NCBI RefSeq assembly: GCF_003014735.1
Contig: NZ_PYAX01000006.1
Coordinates: forward strand, 1 to 64,000
Reading direction: 5' to 3'
Origin: Saccharothrix carnea
GTDB taxonomy: Bacteria > Actinomycetota > Actinomycetes > Mycobacteriales > Pseudonocardiaceae
Length of the DNA stretch: 64,000 nt
Made by a program: the position numbers and the translations under genes. Below, in pieces: positions 1 through 7,684 of this stretch. The notes under the pieces are model-generated. The model saw nothing but the letters and a program-made list of their open reading frames with translations. It did no database searches and was not told the DNA's origin. Positions within the stretch are counted from its first letter, which is position 1. Each line of letters starts with the position of its first letter.

Positions 1-530
1 TCCAGCGCCGCCATCTCGCCCACCAGGTCGCCCGCGACCCTGATCGCGAGCAGCGCCGTGTCGCCCGTCTCGTCCGTGGTCTGCACCTTGACCACACCGT
101 CCAGCAGGAGCAATGCGTGGGTGTCCTTCGCATCCTGCTCGATGACCTCGCGGTCCGGCCCGTACCGCACGACCGTGCCGATGTTCAGCAGCTCCCCCCG
201 GGTCGATGCCCGCAGCCGGCCGAGCAGGCTGTGCCCAGGCCATCCCGAGTCCGCCCCGGCCACCGCGGCTACCACGGCCGCCTGCGTCGGCCCGGACGAA
301 CGCGGGTACACGAATCCGCTCCGGCTCGGAGTCGGCATCACCCCAGGCGTGAACGAACTCCGTGGCGGCAACGCCACCACCGGAGCCTGCCGGCTCACCC
401 GGCTCATGATGTCCTCGACCACCTCACGAGGGGCGCGGCCACGAAGGTCACGCGCATCATCGGTGCCGAACGAGGAGTCCTCGATGAGGTGCTCGACGGC
501 TGCCGATTGACCGACCACCCTTTCAGGCAT
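1..530 (-). CDS. Crp-like cyclic-nucleotide-binding regulator, N-terminal part
   Basis: Read from an ATG at 530-528 the minus-strand frame stays open to the window edge, about 176 residues without a stop, so only the N-terminal part is here. Residues 1-95 are Ser/Pro/Ala-rich with no clear fold. From about residue 97 the order is that of a cNMP-binding beta-roll: GHSLLGRLRAST, a V-R-Y-G step, the strand ALLLLDGVVKV and IRVAGDLVGEMAAL, whose GDLVGE resembles the phosphate-binding cassette of Crp proteins. The helix-turn-helix expected in Crp/Fnr factors would lie beyond the edge and cannot be seen. The start overlaps the stop of the upstream sigma-like gene by 8 nt, which implies translational coupling. 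The family is secure; the ligand and full length are unknown. Confidence 0.75.
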   Translation of the reverse strand, partial: MPERVVGQSAAVEHLIEDSSFGTDDARDLRGRAPREVVEDIMSRVSRQAPVVALPPRSSFTPGVMPTPSRSGFVYPRSSGPTQAAVVAAVAGADSGWPGHSLLGRLRASTRGELLNIGTVVRYGPDREVIEQDAKDTHALLLLDGVVKVQTTDETGDTALLAIRVAGDLVGEMAAL

Positions 531-1209
531 TGCCACCCCCACCCCTCACCGGTCGACCAGTATTGCGTCGATGCCTTTCCAGTGCTCCTTTGATCACACC
601 ACGGGTGGTGTTCAACAGTTCCGCTATCTCGCCGAGAGCATAACCGGCTTCCGACAGGATCAGCGCCGACCGGGCGTACTCACTCGGGATATCGGCGAGG
701 CCGCGCTTGATCTCTAGTTTGGTGACCACCACGTCACCGGGATCGGGTGCCGGCGACGCGATGTCCACCAGCTCGTCGACACTCGATAATCGGAAGTCTT
801 CGGCTGCTCGACGGGCCCGCTCCTTGCTCCACTTGCGGTAGACGTTGGGAAACGCGAAGACGCAGGCGGTCGTGAAGTAGGTCTTGAGGCTCGCCCCGCC
901 TGCCGGGTCCCACGCACCGTCCAGCAGCGCTTTCCGCCGGAAGTCGCCGATCGCCTTGACCACCGTGTCGCCGGCGAGGCTGACCAGGTCGTCGTGCTCC
1001 CAATAGGGTGGCGGCACACCGACCGGGCAGCCCTTCTCCTTGCACAAGGTGAAGATCAACCCCGATCGCAGCCACCCCATCATCGAGGCGAAGCCGTACT
1101 CGCTGAGCACCCGGGCGAACCGCTGCCATTCAGGTCCTTCGCAGTTCTCCGCGACGAGCGTGTCACGGATCTTGGCGTCTGCTTGGTGTCGATCATCGCT
1201 GCCAACCAA
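523..1209 (-). CDS. Sigma-70-like regulatory protein
   Basis: A 228-residue protein, probably starting with TTG at 1209. Residues ~70-130 (HDDLVSLAGDTVVKAIGDF, then SLKTYFTTACVFAFPNVYRKW) have the layout of sigma region 2: an acidic DDLV start followed by an L-x-T-Y-F helix. Residues ~178-215 form a region-4-like helix-turn-helix (ALILSEAGYALGEIAELLN, then a recognition helix). The gene overlaps the next gene, a cNMP-binding regulator, by 8 nt, so the two are made together and probably act together. Whether it works as a true sigma factor or as a sigma-derived DNA-binding protein cannot be told. The start is uncertain because no strong ribosome site precedes the TTG. Transcription would diverge from the small membrane gene at 1385. 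Confidence 0.65.
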   Translation of the reverse strand: MVGSDDRHQADAKIRDTLVAENCEGPEWQRFARVLSEYGFASMMGWLRSGLIFTLCKEKGCPVGVPPPYWEHDDLVSLAGDTVVKAIGDFRRKALLDGAWDPAGGASLKTYFTTACVFAFPNVYRKWSKERARRAAEDFRLSSVDELVDIASPAPDPGDVVVTKLEIKRGLADIPSEYARSALILSEAGYALGEIAELLNTTRGVIKGALERHRRNTGRPVRGGGGNA

Positions 1210-1384
1210 TCGCGGCCCCCTCGGACGCGGCTCATCCGAACGACAGGTTCTATGTCGGCGCAGACGGCCGGCGGCACGAGTCGGCTCCGATCGCGTCGCG
1301 CGTCACCCCGGCGTGCCGGGTTCCGCGTCGTGCCACGTAGAAGCACCACGAGTCACCAAGCCGCCGACTACTCCGGAGCAGCAA

Positions 1385-1611
1385 GTGAGCCAGATTTCGC
1401 GGCCACCGCTACTGAGCACCCGCACCGCACTGGTCCTGCTGTTGGGCCTCGTGTGCGTGCTGGAGCGGGAACCCTGACCTACCTCGCGGGGAAGAACGTC
1501 GCCGCCGCGATCCTCGCCGGACTCGCCTCGAGCGGGGTCTCGGTAGCGTTCTTCCACGCGCACGTGGGCTACGACCCGCCCAGCGATGAAGGCTCGCGCG
1601 AGGGCACCTGA
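1385..1611 (+). pseudogene. Frameshifted small two-helix membrane protein
   Basis: A GTG at 1385 has GGAG seven bases upstream and opens a hydrophobic reading (SQISRPPLLSTRTALVLLLG) that runs into a TGA at 1475-1477. The other half continues in a different frame as GAGTLTYLAGKNVAAAILAG, then SSGVSVAFFHAHVGYDPP, to a TGA at 1609-1611. Joined by a single-base gain near 1452-1460 they make one ~75-residue protein with two membrane helices and a short polar tail, a type common in actinobacteria. Neither half looks like a complete protein. The lesion could be a real pseudogene mutation or a sequencing error; I see no classic slippery heptamer that would argue for programmed frameshifting. The product's function is unknown. 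Confidence 0.55.
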
Positions 1612-1634
1612 CCCCGTTGCGCGTGACTGCGGCC

Positions 1635-1683
1635 GCACGGCGAAGGGCGACGAACCATGACGGCTCGTCGCCCTTCGCCGTGC
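1635..1683. terminator. Bidirectional hairpin terminator
   Basis: Perfect 19-bp inverted repeat, 1635-1653 against 1665-1683, with an 11-nt loop. It lies between the plus-strand small membrane gene ending at 1611 and the minus-strand cation transporter ending at 1695, so it can stop transcription from both sides. Confidence 0.85.
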
Positions 1684-1694
1684 GATCGGGGGAC

Positions 1695-2618
1695 CTACGA
1701 CTTGGTGGTCAGCGACCGGTCCAGGTCGGGTTCCAGGTAGATCAGGCGGGCGGCGGGGACCTTGTTCCGGACGCGTTGTTCGGCGGCGTCGATGGCTTCG
1801 GCCACCTCGTTGATCGACAGGCCGGAGTTCAGCGCGATCTTCGCCGCCACCAGCAGCTCGTCCGGCCCGATGTACTGGGTCTTGATGTGGATGACGCGCT
1901 GCACCTTGCCCGCCGCCAGCTCGTCCACGATCACGTCCAGCTCCGCCGGCGCCGCGCCCTCGCCGATCAGCAGCGACTTCATCTCCACGATCAGGATGAT
2001 CGCGATGACGCCCAGCAGCACACCGATGCAGATGGTGCCGATGGCGTCCCACACCGGGTCACCGGTCAGCGTCGACAGCCCGACGCCCATCAGCGCCAGG
2101 ACCAGGCCGAACAGCGCACCCGCGTCCTCCAGCAGCACGACCGGCAGCTCCGGCACCTTCGACTGCCGGATGAACTGCCACCACGTGGCGTCGCCCTTGA
2201 TCTTCTGCGACTCGACGATCGCGGTGCGGAAGCTGTAGATCTCCAGGCCGATCGCGACGACCAGGATGATCACCGCGACTATCGGGCTGCTCAGCTCCTC
2301 GTGCGACTCCAGCTTGTGGATGCCCTCGTACAGGGCGAACACCGAGCCGAGGCTGAACAGCATCAACGCCACGATGAACGAGTAGAAGTACCGGTCCCGG
2401 CCGAACCCGAACGGGTGGTTCACGGTGGCCGCGCGCCGGGCCGTCTTCTGCCCCAGGAGCAACAAGCCCTGGTTGGACGTGTCCGCCACCGAGTGCACCG
2501 ACTCGGCCAGCATCGACGACGACCCGGTGATCAGGAAGCCGATGAACTTGGCCACGGCAATCCCGGCGTTGGCCACCAGCGCGGCGATGATCGCCTTGGT
2601 CCCGCCCCCTGCTGACAC
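1695..2618 (-). CDS. Cation diffusion facilitator family transporter
   Basis: A 307-residue inner-membrane protein of the CDF family, which exports divalent metals (Zn, Mn, Fe or Co) by proton antiport. Visible features are the TM2 metal motif H42-x3-D46 (ESVHSVADTSNQ), the NHPFGFGRDRYFYSF loop after TM2 and a TM5 acidic pair E164-D165 in LLEDAGALFG. A cytoplasmic C-terminal domain of about 100 residues (LDVIVDELAAGKVQRVIHIK...) matches the CDF dimerisation domain. The TM5 motif is ED rather than the commoner HD, so the metal cannot be assigned. The GTG start at 2618 has GGGAG seven bases upstream. It stands alone between the mannose operon and a strong terminator. Confidence 0.9.
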   Translation of the reverse strand: MSAGGGTKAIIAALVANAGIAVAKFIGFLITGSSSMLAESVHSVADTSNQGLLLLGQKTARRAATVNHPFGFGRDRYFYSFIVALMLFSLGSVFALYEGIHKLESHEELSSPIVAVIILVVAIGLEIYSFRTAIVESQKIKGDATWWQFIRQSKVPELPVVLLEDAGALFGLVLALMGVGLSTLTGDPVWDAIGTICIGVLLGVIAIILIVEMKSLLIGEGAAPAELDVIVDELAAGKVQRVIHIKTQYIGPDELLVAAKIALNSGLSINEVAEAIDAAEQRVRNKVPAARLIYLEPDLDRSLTTKS

Positions 2619-2660
2619 GGTTGCTCCCTCTACGCCCAGGTCCGATTTGTCGGTGTGACC

Positions 2661-3878
2661 CTACTCAACACCGGGCGTGGCCCGGAAAAGCTGGGTGTCG
2701 ACGTCCCCTGTGACCAGCACCTCAGGGTCACGCGCGGGCAGCCACACGGACTGGCCCCGTGCCAGCTCCACGGTCTCGTCACCGCACGTCAACCGCGCCC
2801 GGCCGCGCGCGCAGAGCAGGATCTGGGGCCCGCTGTGGTCCACCCGGACGTGCACCGAGGGCCCGACCTCGATCCGCGACAGCTCGAACTCCGGGCACGG
2901 CGTCCGGTACGACCACAGCCCCGGCGACGTCTCCACCCCCGTCTGCACGGGCATGTCGCCGCACGCGAAGTCCAGCACCCGCATCAGCTCGGGCACGTCC
3001 ACGTGCTTGGGCGTCAACCCGCAGCGCAGCACGTTGTCGGAGTTGGCCAGGATCTCCACGCCGGTGCCGTGCAGGTACGCGTGCAGGTTGCCGGCGGGCA
3101 GGTAGATCGCCTCACCGGGCTGCAGCACGATCCGGTTGAGCAGCAGCGCGGCCAGCACGCCCGCGTCACCGGGGTACGCCTCGCCCAGCTCCAGGACCGT
3201 GCGGCACTCCAGGTCGAACTCGCCGTGCTCCTTCACGTGCAGCACGCACGCGTCCAGCACCTGCGGCAGGAGCATGTCCAGCGCGGTCTGCGGCAGCGTG
3301 ATGAGGGTGGTGAACAGGGCGCGCAGGCCGTCGCCGTCCGGCTGGGCGGCCAGCAGCTCGGCGTACGGCGCGAAGTCCGGCGCGTCCAACGACCGCAGCA
3401 GCGCCACCGTGCGCGCCGGCTCGCGGAACCCCGCCAGCGCGTGGAACTCGGTCAACGCGCAGATCAGCTCGGGCTTCGCGGACGGGTCCTTGTAGTTGCG
3501 GATCGGCGAGTCCATCGGCACGCCCGCCGCGTCCTCGGCGGCGAATCCGTTCGCGGCCTGCTCGGCGGACGGGTGCGCCTGCAGGCTCAGCGGCTCGTCC
3601 GCGGCCAGCACCTTGAGCAGGAACGGCAGCCTGCTGCCCCACCGGTCGGCGTGGCGGGTGCCGAGCTGGCCGTCCGGGTCGTCGGTGAGCAGGTCGAGCA
3701 GCGACCGCGCCGCACCGTCCGGTCCCACCACCCGTGACGGGTCGCCGGGGTGGGCGCCCATCCACAGCTCCGCCTCCGGGTGCGGCGTCGGCACCTCCTT
3801 CCCGAGCAGCTCGGCGATGGCGGTGCGCGATCCCCACGCGTACGCGCGCACCGCGTTGTGCAGCAGGTCCACAGTCAT
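2661..3878 (-). CDS. manA: Mannose-6-phosphate isomerase, class I
   Basis: Interconverts fructose-6-phosphate and mannose-6-phosphate, the entry step to GDP-mannose. The 405-residue length is normal for class I enzymes. Zinc ligands of the cupin fold are present: Q100 and H102 in SLQAHPS, E137 in AKPELI, and a later His in NLHAYLHGTG. The N-terminus (LHNAVRAYAWGSRTAIAELL) is typical. It is the last gene of a minus-strand operon, 4 nt after the SIS-domain gene stop, following manB and a Trm112-type gene. M. tuberculosis Rv3255c (manA) has the same neighbours. The ATG start at 3878 is supported by the fit to family N-termini. Confidence 0.95.
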   Translation of the reverse strand: MTVDLLHNAVRAYAWGSRTAIAELLGKEVPTPHPEAELWMGAHPGDPSRVVGPDGAARSLLDLLTDDPDGQLGTRHADRWGSRLPFLLKVLAADEPLSLQAHPSAEQAANGFAAEDAAGVPMDSPIRNYKDPSAKPELICALTEFHALAGFREPARTVALLRSLDAPDFAPYAELLAAQPDGDGLRALFTTLITLPQTALDMLLPQVLDACVLHVKEHGEFDLECRTVLELGEAYPGDAGVLAALLLNRIVLQPGEAIYLPAGNLHAYLHGTGVEILANSDNVLRCGLTPKHVDVPELMRVLDFACGDMPVQTGVETSPGLWSYRTPCPEFELSRIEVGPSVHVRVDHSGPQILLCARGRARLTCGDETVELARGQSVWLPARDPEVLVTGDVDTQLFRATPGVE

Positions 3879-3882
3879 CCCC

Positions 3883-4959
3883 TCACACGGCCGGCGCGTA
3901 CAGCCCGGGTCCGCCCAGCGTGCCCGCCGCCAGACCCAGGTACAGCGCGGCCAGCTCGAACCGCAGGGCGAGCAGCGCGGCGCACACCGCCTCGCCGCCG
4001 CTCACCTCCTCGGCCGGTTCGAGCACGTCGGCTCCGGACAAGGTCTCCATCGCGACCCGCCGGGCGAAGTCGGCCTGCGGGCCCCTGCGCACGGCCACCA
4101 GCATCGCGCGGACCAGGCCGTCGTGCTCGTCGTCCGGGTCGGCGAACAGGTCGGCACCGGACGTGCCGCGCACGGCCCGGCGGTGCAGCACCGACCGGGT
4201 CAGGGCCTGAGGATAGCCGGCCACGTCGCTCACCACGCCCGCGTAAGTCGCCAGGACCTCCGCGCCGTGGGCGGCGACGGCCGTGGCCAGGTCGTCCAGG
4301 CCCCACAGCAGCGGGGTCCGCTCGGCGATGCGCAACGCGAGCGTCTTGGCCGGGTTGACGAACGACTCGTGCATCGGGTGGCACCGCTCGGCCTCGCGGT
4401 CCAGCTCGTCCGCGACGGCCTGCACGTCCACGTCGAGCAGCCCCAACGACTTCAGCGCCACCAGCCACGCGGCGAACCCGCGGGCGAAGCCGAAGCCCTG
4501 CGGCACCGGCACCCGCGGCGGGATGAGCAGCGCGTGCTGCGCGGCGGACGCGGCCACCGGGCCGTCCGGCTCGGCGGTCAGCAGCACCCGCGCGCCACGC
4601 CGGGCCACCCGGTCGATCGACTCGGCCATCCGCACGTCACCGGGGTCCTCGGAGTGCGCGAGGACGACGTCCAGCGCACCGACCCACGTCGGCACGTCGT
4701 CGGCGACCACGACCGGCACGGGGCAGCGCGTCCCGAGCAGCGCCGTCACCACGCCGGCGATCGCGCCACCCACACCCGGCCGCGTGACCAGCACCAACGC
4801 CCGAGGGCGCTCGGAGAACACCCGGTCGACGCCGAGGTCGTCGGCCGCCTCGGCGGTCGCCCGGACCTGCGCGCCCGCGCGTGCGGCGGCGCGCAGCAGA
4901 CCCTCCCGGTCGGCGTCGGTGAGCCGGGACTGGTCGTCGAGGAGGCTGTCGTCAAGCAC
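3883..4959 (-). CDS. SIS-domain phosphosugar isomerase-like protein
   Basis: A 358-residue protein related to bifunctional phosphoglucose/phosphomannose isomerases, with two sugar-isomerase (SIS) domains. In the N-terminal half, ALVLVTRPGVGGAIAGVVTALL corresponds to the Gly-rich sugar-phosphate loop and PVPVVVADDVPTWVGALDVV to the following strand. In the C-terminal half, HESFVNPAKTLALRIAERTPLLWG is the second-domain segment. Its place between manB and manA, as in M. tuberculosis Rv3256c, suggests a role in mannose-phosphate metabolism, but activity of the actinobacterial member is inferred only. The GTG start at 4959 lies 6 nt after the Trm112-type gene stop, so the operon is continuous. Confidence 0.85.
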   Translation of the reverse strand: MLDDSLLDDQSRLTDADREGLLRAAARAGAQVRATAEAADDLGVDRVFSERPRALVLVTRPGVGGAIAGVVTALLGTRCPVPVVVADDVPTWVGALDVVLAHSEDPGDVRMAESIDRVARRGARVLLTAEPDGPVAASAAQHALLIPPRVPVPQGFGFARGFAAWLVALKSLGLLDVDVQAVADELDREAERCHPMHESFVNPAKTLALRIAERTPLLWGLDDLATAVAAHGAEVLATYAGVVSDVAGYPQALTRSVLHRRAVRGTSGADLFADPDDEHDGLVRAMLVAVRRGPQADFARRVAMETLSGADVLEPAEEVSGGEAVCAALLALRFELAALYLGLAAGTLGGPGLYAPAV

Positions 4960-4965
4960 CCGAGC

Positions 4966-5172
4966 TCACCCGGCCGTCGGCTCGACAGCCTCGTCCAGCA
5001 GCAGCACCGGGATGCCGTCCCGCACCGGGAACGACCGGCCGCACGAGGTGCAGGTCAGGTAGTCCGCGAGCGGGTCGGACGCGGTGCCGACCTTCAGCGG
5101 CGCGTGTTCCGGGCACGGACAGGCCAGGATCTCCAGCAACTGCGCGTCCAGTTGGACAGCCACGGCGCTCAT
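4966..5172 (-). CDS. Trm112 family zinc-binding protein
   Basis: A 68-residue protein with the Trm112/YcaR zinc-ribbon pattern: LLEILACPCPEHAPL supplies the first Cys pair and YLTCTSCGRSFPVRDGIPVLL the second, followed by the diagnostic DGIPVLL strand. Trm112 proteins are small partners that stabilise methyltransferases in eukaryotes and archaea; the partner of bacterial versions is mostly unknown. It overlaps manB by 4 nt (ATGA at 5169-5172), so it is translated with it. No methyltransferase is adjacent, which leaves its partner open. A role in this mannose operon is only suggested by the conserved position. Confidence 0.9.
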   Translation of the reverse strand: MSAVAVQLDAQLLEILACPCPEHAPLKVGTASDPLADYLTCTSCGRSFPVRDGIPVLLLDEAVEPTAG

Positions 5173-6527
5173 CCCCTCACGATCGCCAGGACCTCGTCGC
5201 GCAGCGCCGCGACGGAGGCCGCGTCGGCGGCTTCGACGTTGAGCCGGAGCAGCGGCTCGGTGTTGGACGCACGGAGGTTGAACCAGGAGCCGTCCGGCAG
5301 GTTCACCGTGAGGCCGTCCAGCTCGTCCAGCTCGACGCCCTCGCGCGAGCCGAACTCGGCCTTGATGGCGGCCAGCCTGCCCTGCTGGTCGTCCACCGTG
5401 GAGTTGATCTCGCCGGACGCCGCGTAACGGGCGTAGTCGCTGGTCAGAGCGGACAGCGGGCCGTCCTGCTCGCCGAGCGCGGCCAGCACGTGCAACGCGG
5501 CCAGCATGCCCGTGTCGGCACGCCAGAAGTCGCGGAAGTAGTAGTGCGCGGAGTGCTCGCCGCCGAAGATGGCGCCGGTCTTGGCCATCTCCTCCTTGAT
5601 GAACGAGTGGCCGACGCGGGTGCGCACCGGCACGCCGCCGTGCTCGCGGACGATCTCCGGCACCGCGTGCGAGGTGATCAGGTTGTGGATGATCGTGCCG
5701 CCGGGGTCCTTGGCCAGCTCGCGCACCGCGACCAGGGCCGTGATGGCGGACGGGGACACCGGCTCGCCGCGCTCGTCCACCACGAAGCAGCGGTCGGCGT
5801 CGCCGTCGAACGCGACACCCGCGTCCGCGCCCTCTTCCTGGACGCGTTTCTGCAGGTCGACGATGTTCTTCGGGTCCAGCGGGTTGGCCTCGTGGTTCGG
5901 GAAGTTGCCGTCGAGCTCGAAGTACATCGGCACGATGTCGATCGGCAGGCCCTCGAACACCTCGGGCACGGTGTGGCCGCCCATGCCGTTGCCCGCGTCG
6001 ACCACGACCTTCAACGGCCGGCTGCCGCTCAGGTCGACCAGTTCCCGCAGGTAGGCGGCGTAGTCAGTGAGCATGTCCTGCTCGGTGACCTTGCCCTTGG
6101 CCACGCCCTCGGCGTCCGGCACGCCCTGCTCGGCGTCCTCGCGGATCTGCGCCAGGCCGCTGTCCTGGCCGACCGGCGCCGCGCCCGGGCGGCACAGCTT
6201 GATGCCGTTGTACTTGGCCGGGTTGTGGCTGGCGGTGAACATCGCGCCGGGCAGGTCGAGCTTGCCGGAGGCGAAGTACAGCATGTCGGTGCTGGCCAGG
6301 CCGATGCTGACCACGTCGACGCCCTGCGCGGTGACGCCCTCGGCGAACGCCGCGGCCAGGCCGGGCGACGAGTCGCGCATGTCGTGCCCGATCACCACGG
6401 CGGGTCCGCCGACCAGGCGGGCGAACGCCGCGCCGAAGTCGCGTACGACGTCGGCGTCGAGCTGCTCGCCGACGACACCGCGGATGTCGTAAGCCTTGAC
6501 GATGCCGGACAGATCGCGCACGGCCAC
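5169..6527 (-). CDS. manB: Phosphomannomutase/phosphoglucomutase
   Basis: Converts mannose-6-phosphate to mannose-1-phosphate for GDP-mannose synthesis and may also act on glucose phosphates. The 452-residue protein shows the four-domain alpha-D-phosphohexomutase pattern: the catalytic phosphoserine S100 in TASHNP, the magnesium loop DGDADR at 241-246, the sugar-binding loop GGEHSAH, and the phosphate-binding segment SNTEPLLRLNVEA near the C-terminus. The GTG start at 6527 has GGGAG upstream. First gene of the manB-Trm112-SIS-manA operon; the counterpart is M. tuberculosis Rv3257c. The substrate for wall mannans and lipoglycans, GDP-mannose, would then be completed by the guanylyltransferase at 15994. 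Confidence 0.95.
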   Translation of the reverse strand: MAVRDLSGIVKAYDIRGVVGEQLDADVVRDFGAAFARLVGGPAVVIGHDMRDSSPGLAAAFAEGVTAQGVDVVSIGLASTDMLYFASGKLDLPGAMFTASHNPAKYNGIKLCRPGAAPVGQDSGLAQIREDAEQGVPDAEGVAKGKVTEQDMLTDYAAYLRELVDLSGSRPLKVVVDAGNGMGGHTVPEVFEGLPIDIVPMYFELDGNFPNHEANPLDPKNIVDLQKRVQEEGADAGVAFDGDADRCFVVDERGEPVSPSAITALVAVRELAKDPGGTIIHNLITSHAVPEIVREHGGVPVRTRVGHSFIKEEMAKTGAIFGGEHSAHYYFRDFWRADTGMLAALHVLAALGEQDGPLSALTSDYARYAASGEINSTVDDQQGRLAAIKAEFGSREGVELDELDGLTVNLPDGSWFNLRASNTEPLLRLNVEAADAASVAALRDEVLAIVRG

Positions 6528-6609
6528 ACTCCCAAGTTGGCTCTTGACACTGCCTTGGGAAGCCTACCGGCGCGCGGCGGGGCGTCGTGCCCGGTCGCTG
6601 GGTCTTCGT

Positions 6610-6969
6610 TCAGTCTTCGTTCGGATCGGGCAGAACGCGCAGGTGGCCGCGTCGGATCGTGCCCGCCGGCAGCTCCGGCAGCTCGACCTGCGGTGTGGCC
6701 CGGCCCGCCTCGCGGACCGCCTCGGCCAGCGCCGTCAGGTCGTCCACGGTGGGTTCGGGGGCGCGGAACTCGCCCTGGTGCCGCACGACCTCCCAGCCGC
6801 GCGGCGCGGTGAGGCGCAGGGCGTGCTCTTCGCAGAGGTCGTAGGAGTGCGGTTCGGAGTAGGTCGCGAGGGGCCCGACGACCGCCGTGGAGTCCGCATA
6901 GGCGTACGTGAGCGTGGCGACTGCCGGGTTCGCGCACCCGGTTCGCGAGCACCGTCTCACGCTCCGCAC
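6610..6969 (-). CDS. DUF3499 family protein
   Basis: A 119-residue protein of the actinobacteria-specific DUF3499 family. The N-terminus carries RRCSRTGCANPAVATLTYAYADSTAVVG and then SYDLCEEHALRLTAPRGWEVVRH; the Cys/His arrangement (C, C, then C-x2-H) looks like a small zinc-binding fold. The C-terminal half is acidic and probably flexible. M. tuberculosis Rv3258c occupies the same position between manB and the Rv3259 gene. GTG at 6969 is taken as start; a GTG three codons downstream is equally possible. Function is not known. It probably shares a promoter region with the divergent metallopeptidase-family gene starting at 7118. Confidence 0.85.
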   Translation of the reverse strand: MRSVRRCSRTGCANPAVATLTYAYADSTAVVGPLATYSEPHSYDLCEEHALRLTAPRGWEVVRHQGEFRAPEPTVDDLTALAEAVREAGRATPQVELPELPAGTIRRGHLRVLPDPNED

Positions 6970-7117
6970 GGCGGGGACGATATCGCGTCCCGCGCGACGT
7001 GTGTTGGATTACCTCCGGCGCGGCGTTGGCGGTGGTGCCGCGCTCGGCCAACTTGCCTGGTCGCGGAGGTACGTGGACGGGGCCGTCCGGCGGACAACTA
7101 CCCTCTACCCCGTGGTG

Positions 7118-7561
7118 ATGGCTCGGGGTTCACGGCGGCAGGGCGCTCCGCGGCGACGCAACCGCGACCGGCACGGTCGGGGGCTGCGCGGACCCCTCTA
7201 CCCGGCCACGTTGCCGGCGGCCCGCAGCCGGGCGGAGCGGTTCGACGCGCTGGTGCTGGAGGCGTTGGAGCCGATCGAGGCGCGGTGGCGCACCGAGCTC
7301 ACGCAGCTGGACGTCGCGGTGGACGACGTGCCGGACATCCAGTCGGGTGATGACGGCGACGTGGTGGAGGACGGCAACGTGCCCCTGGCGCGGCTCGTGC
7401 CCGCCGGTGCCGACCGCCGTGCCCGGATCGTGCTGTACCGGCGGCCGTTGGAGGCGCGGGCCAAGGACGGCGCCGACCTGTCCGACCTGGTGCACGACGT
7501 GCTGGTCGAGCAGGTGGCCAACTACCTGGGCCTGGACCCGGACGTGATCGACGGCGACTGA
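7118..7561 (+). CDS. Metallopeptidase-family protein lacking HExxH
   Basis: A 147-residue protein corresponding in position and layout to M. tuberculosis Rv3259. The Arg-rich N-terminus (RGSRRQGAPRRRNRDRHGRG) is followed by SRAERFDALVLEALEPIEARW, a core strand LTQLDVAVDDVPD, and a C-terminal helix DLSDLVHDVLVEQVANYLGLD. In most members of the minimal-zincin family that helix carries HExxH. Here it reads HDVLVEQVANYLG, so the zinc site is degenerate and peptidase activity is doubtful. Alternative starts are GTGs at 7112 and 7115. The stop at 7559-7561 is 3 bases before the family A repeat array. Confidence 0.75.
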   Translation: MARGSRRQGAPRRRNRDRHGRGLRGPLYPATLPAARSRAERFDALVLEALEPIEARWRTELTQLDVAVDDVPDIQSGDDGDVVEDGNVPLARLVPAGADRRARIVLYRRPLEARAKDGADLSDLVHDVLVEQVANYLGLDPDVIDGD

Positions 7562-7564
7562 CCC

Positions 7565-7684
7565 GAGCGTTGAACTCGGGGTACCCGAACGTACGACTCT
7601 CGCGTTCCGAACGTAGGACTCTCGCGAGAGTCCTACGTTCGCGTCGCGAGAGTCCTGCGTTCGGAACGGGTGAGTTGAACGTTC
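7565..7684. repeat. Family A 22-nt unit array, site A1 (convergent arms)
   Basis: Six related 22-nt units in two inverted arms. Plus-orientation units start at 7565, 7587 and 7609; minus-orientation units occupy 7641-7662 and 7663-7684 plus the shared centre. The inner-unit core is GAACGTAGGACTCTCGCG; the outer units resemble GCGTTGAACTCGGGG. The centre 7608-7641 is a perfect 34-nt palindrome. The array fills the whole gap between two convergent genes: it begins 3 bases after one stop codon and its last unit contains two bases of the other gene's TGA (7683-7685). It could act as a bidirectional terminator or protein-binding array. I do not recognise it as a named element. Confidence 0.85.
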
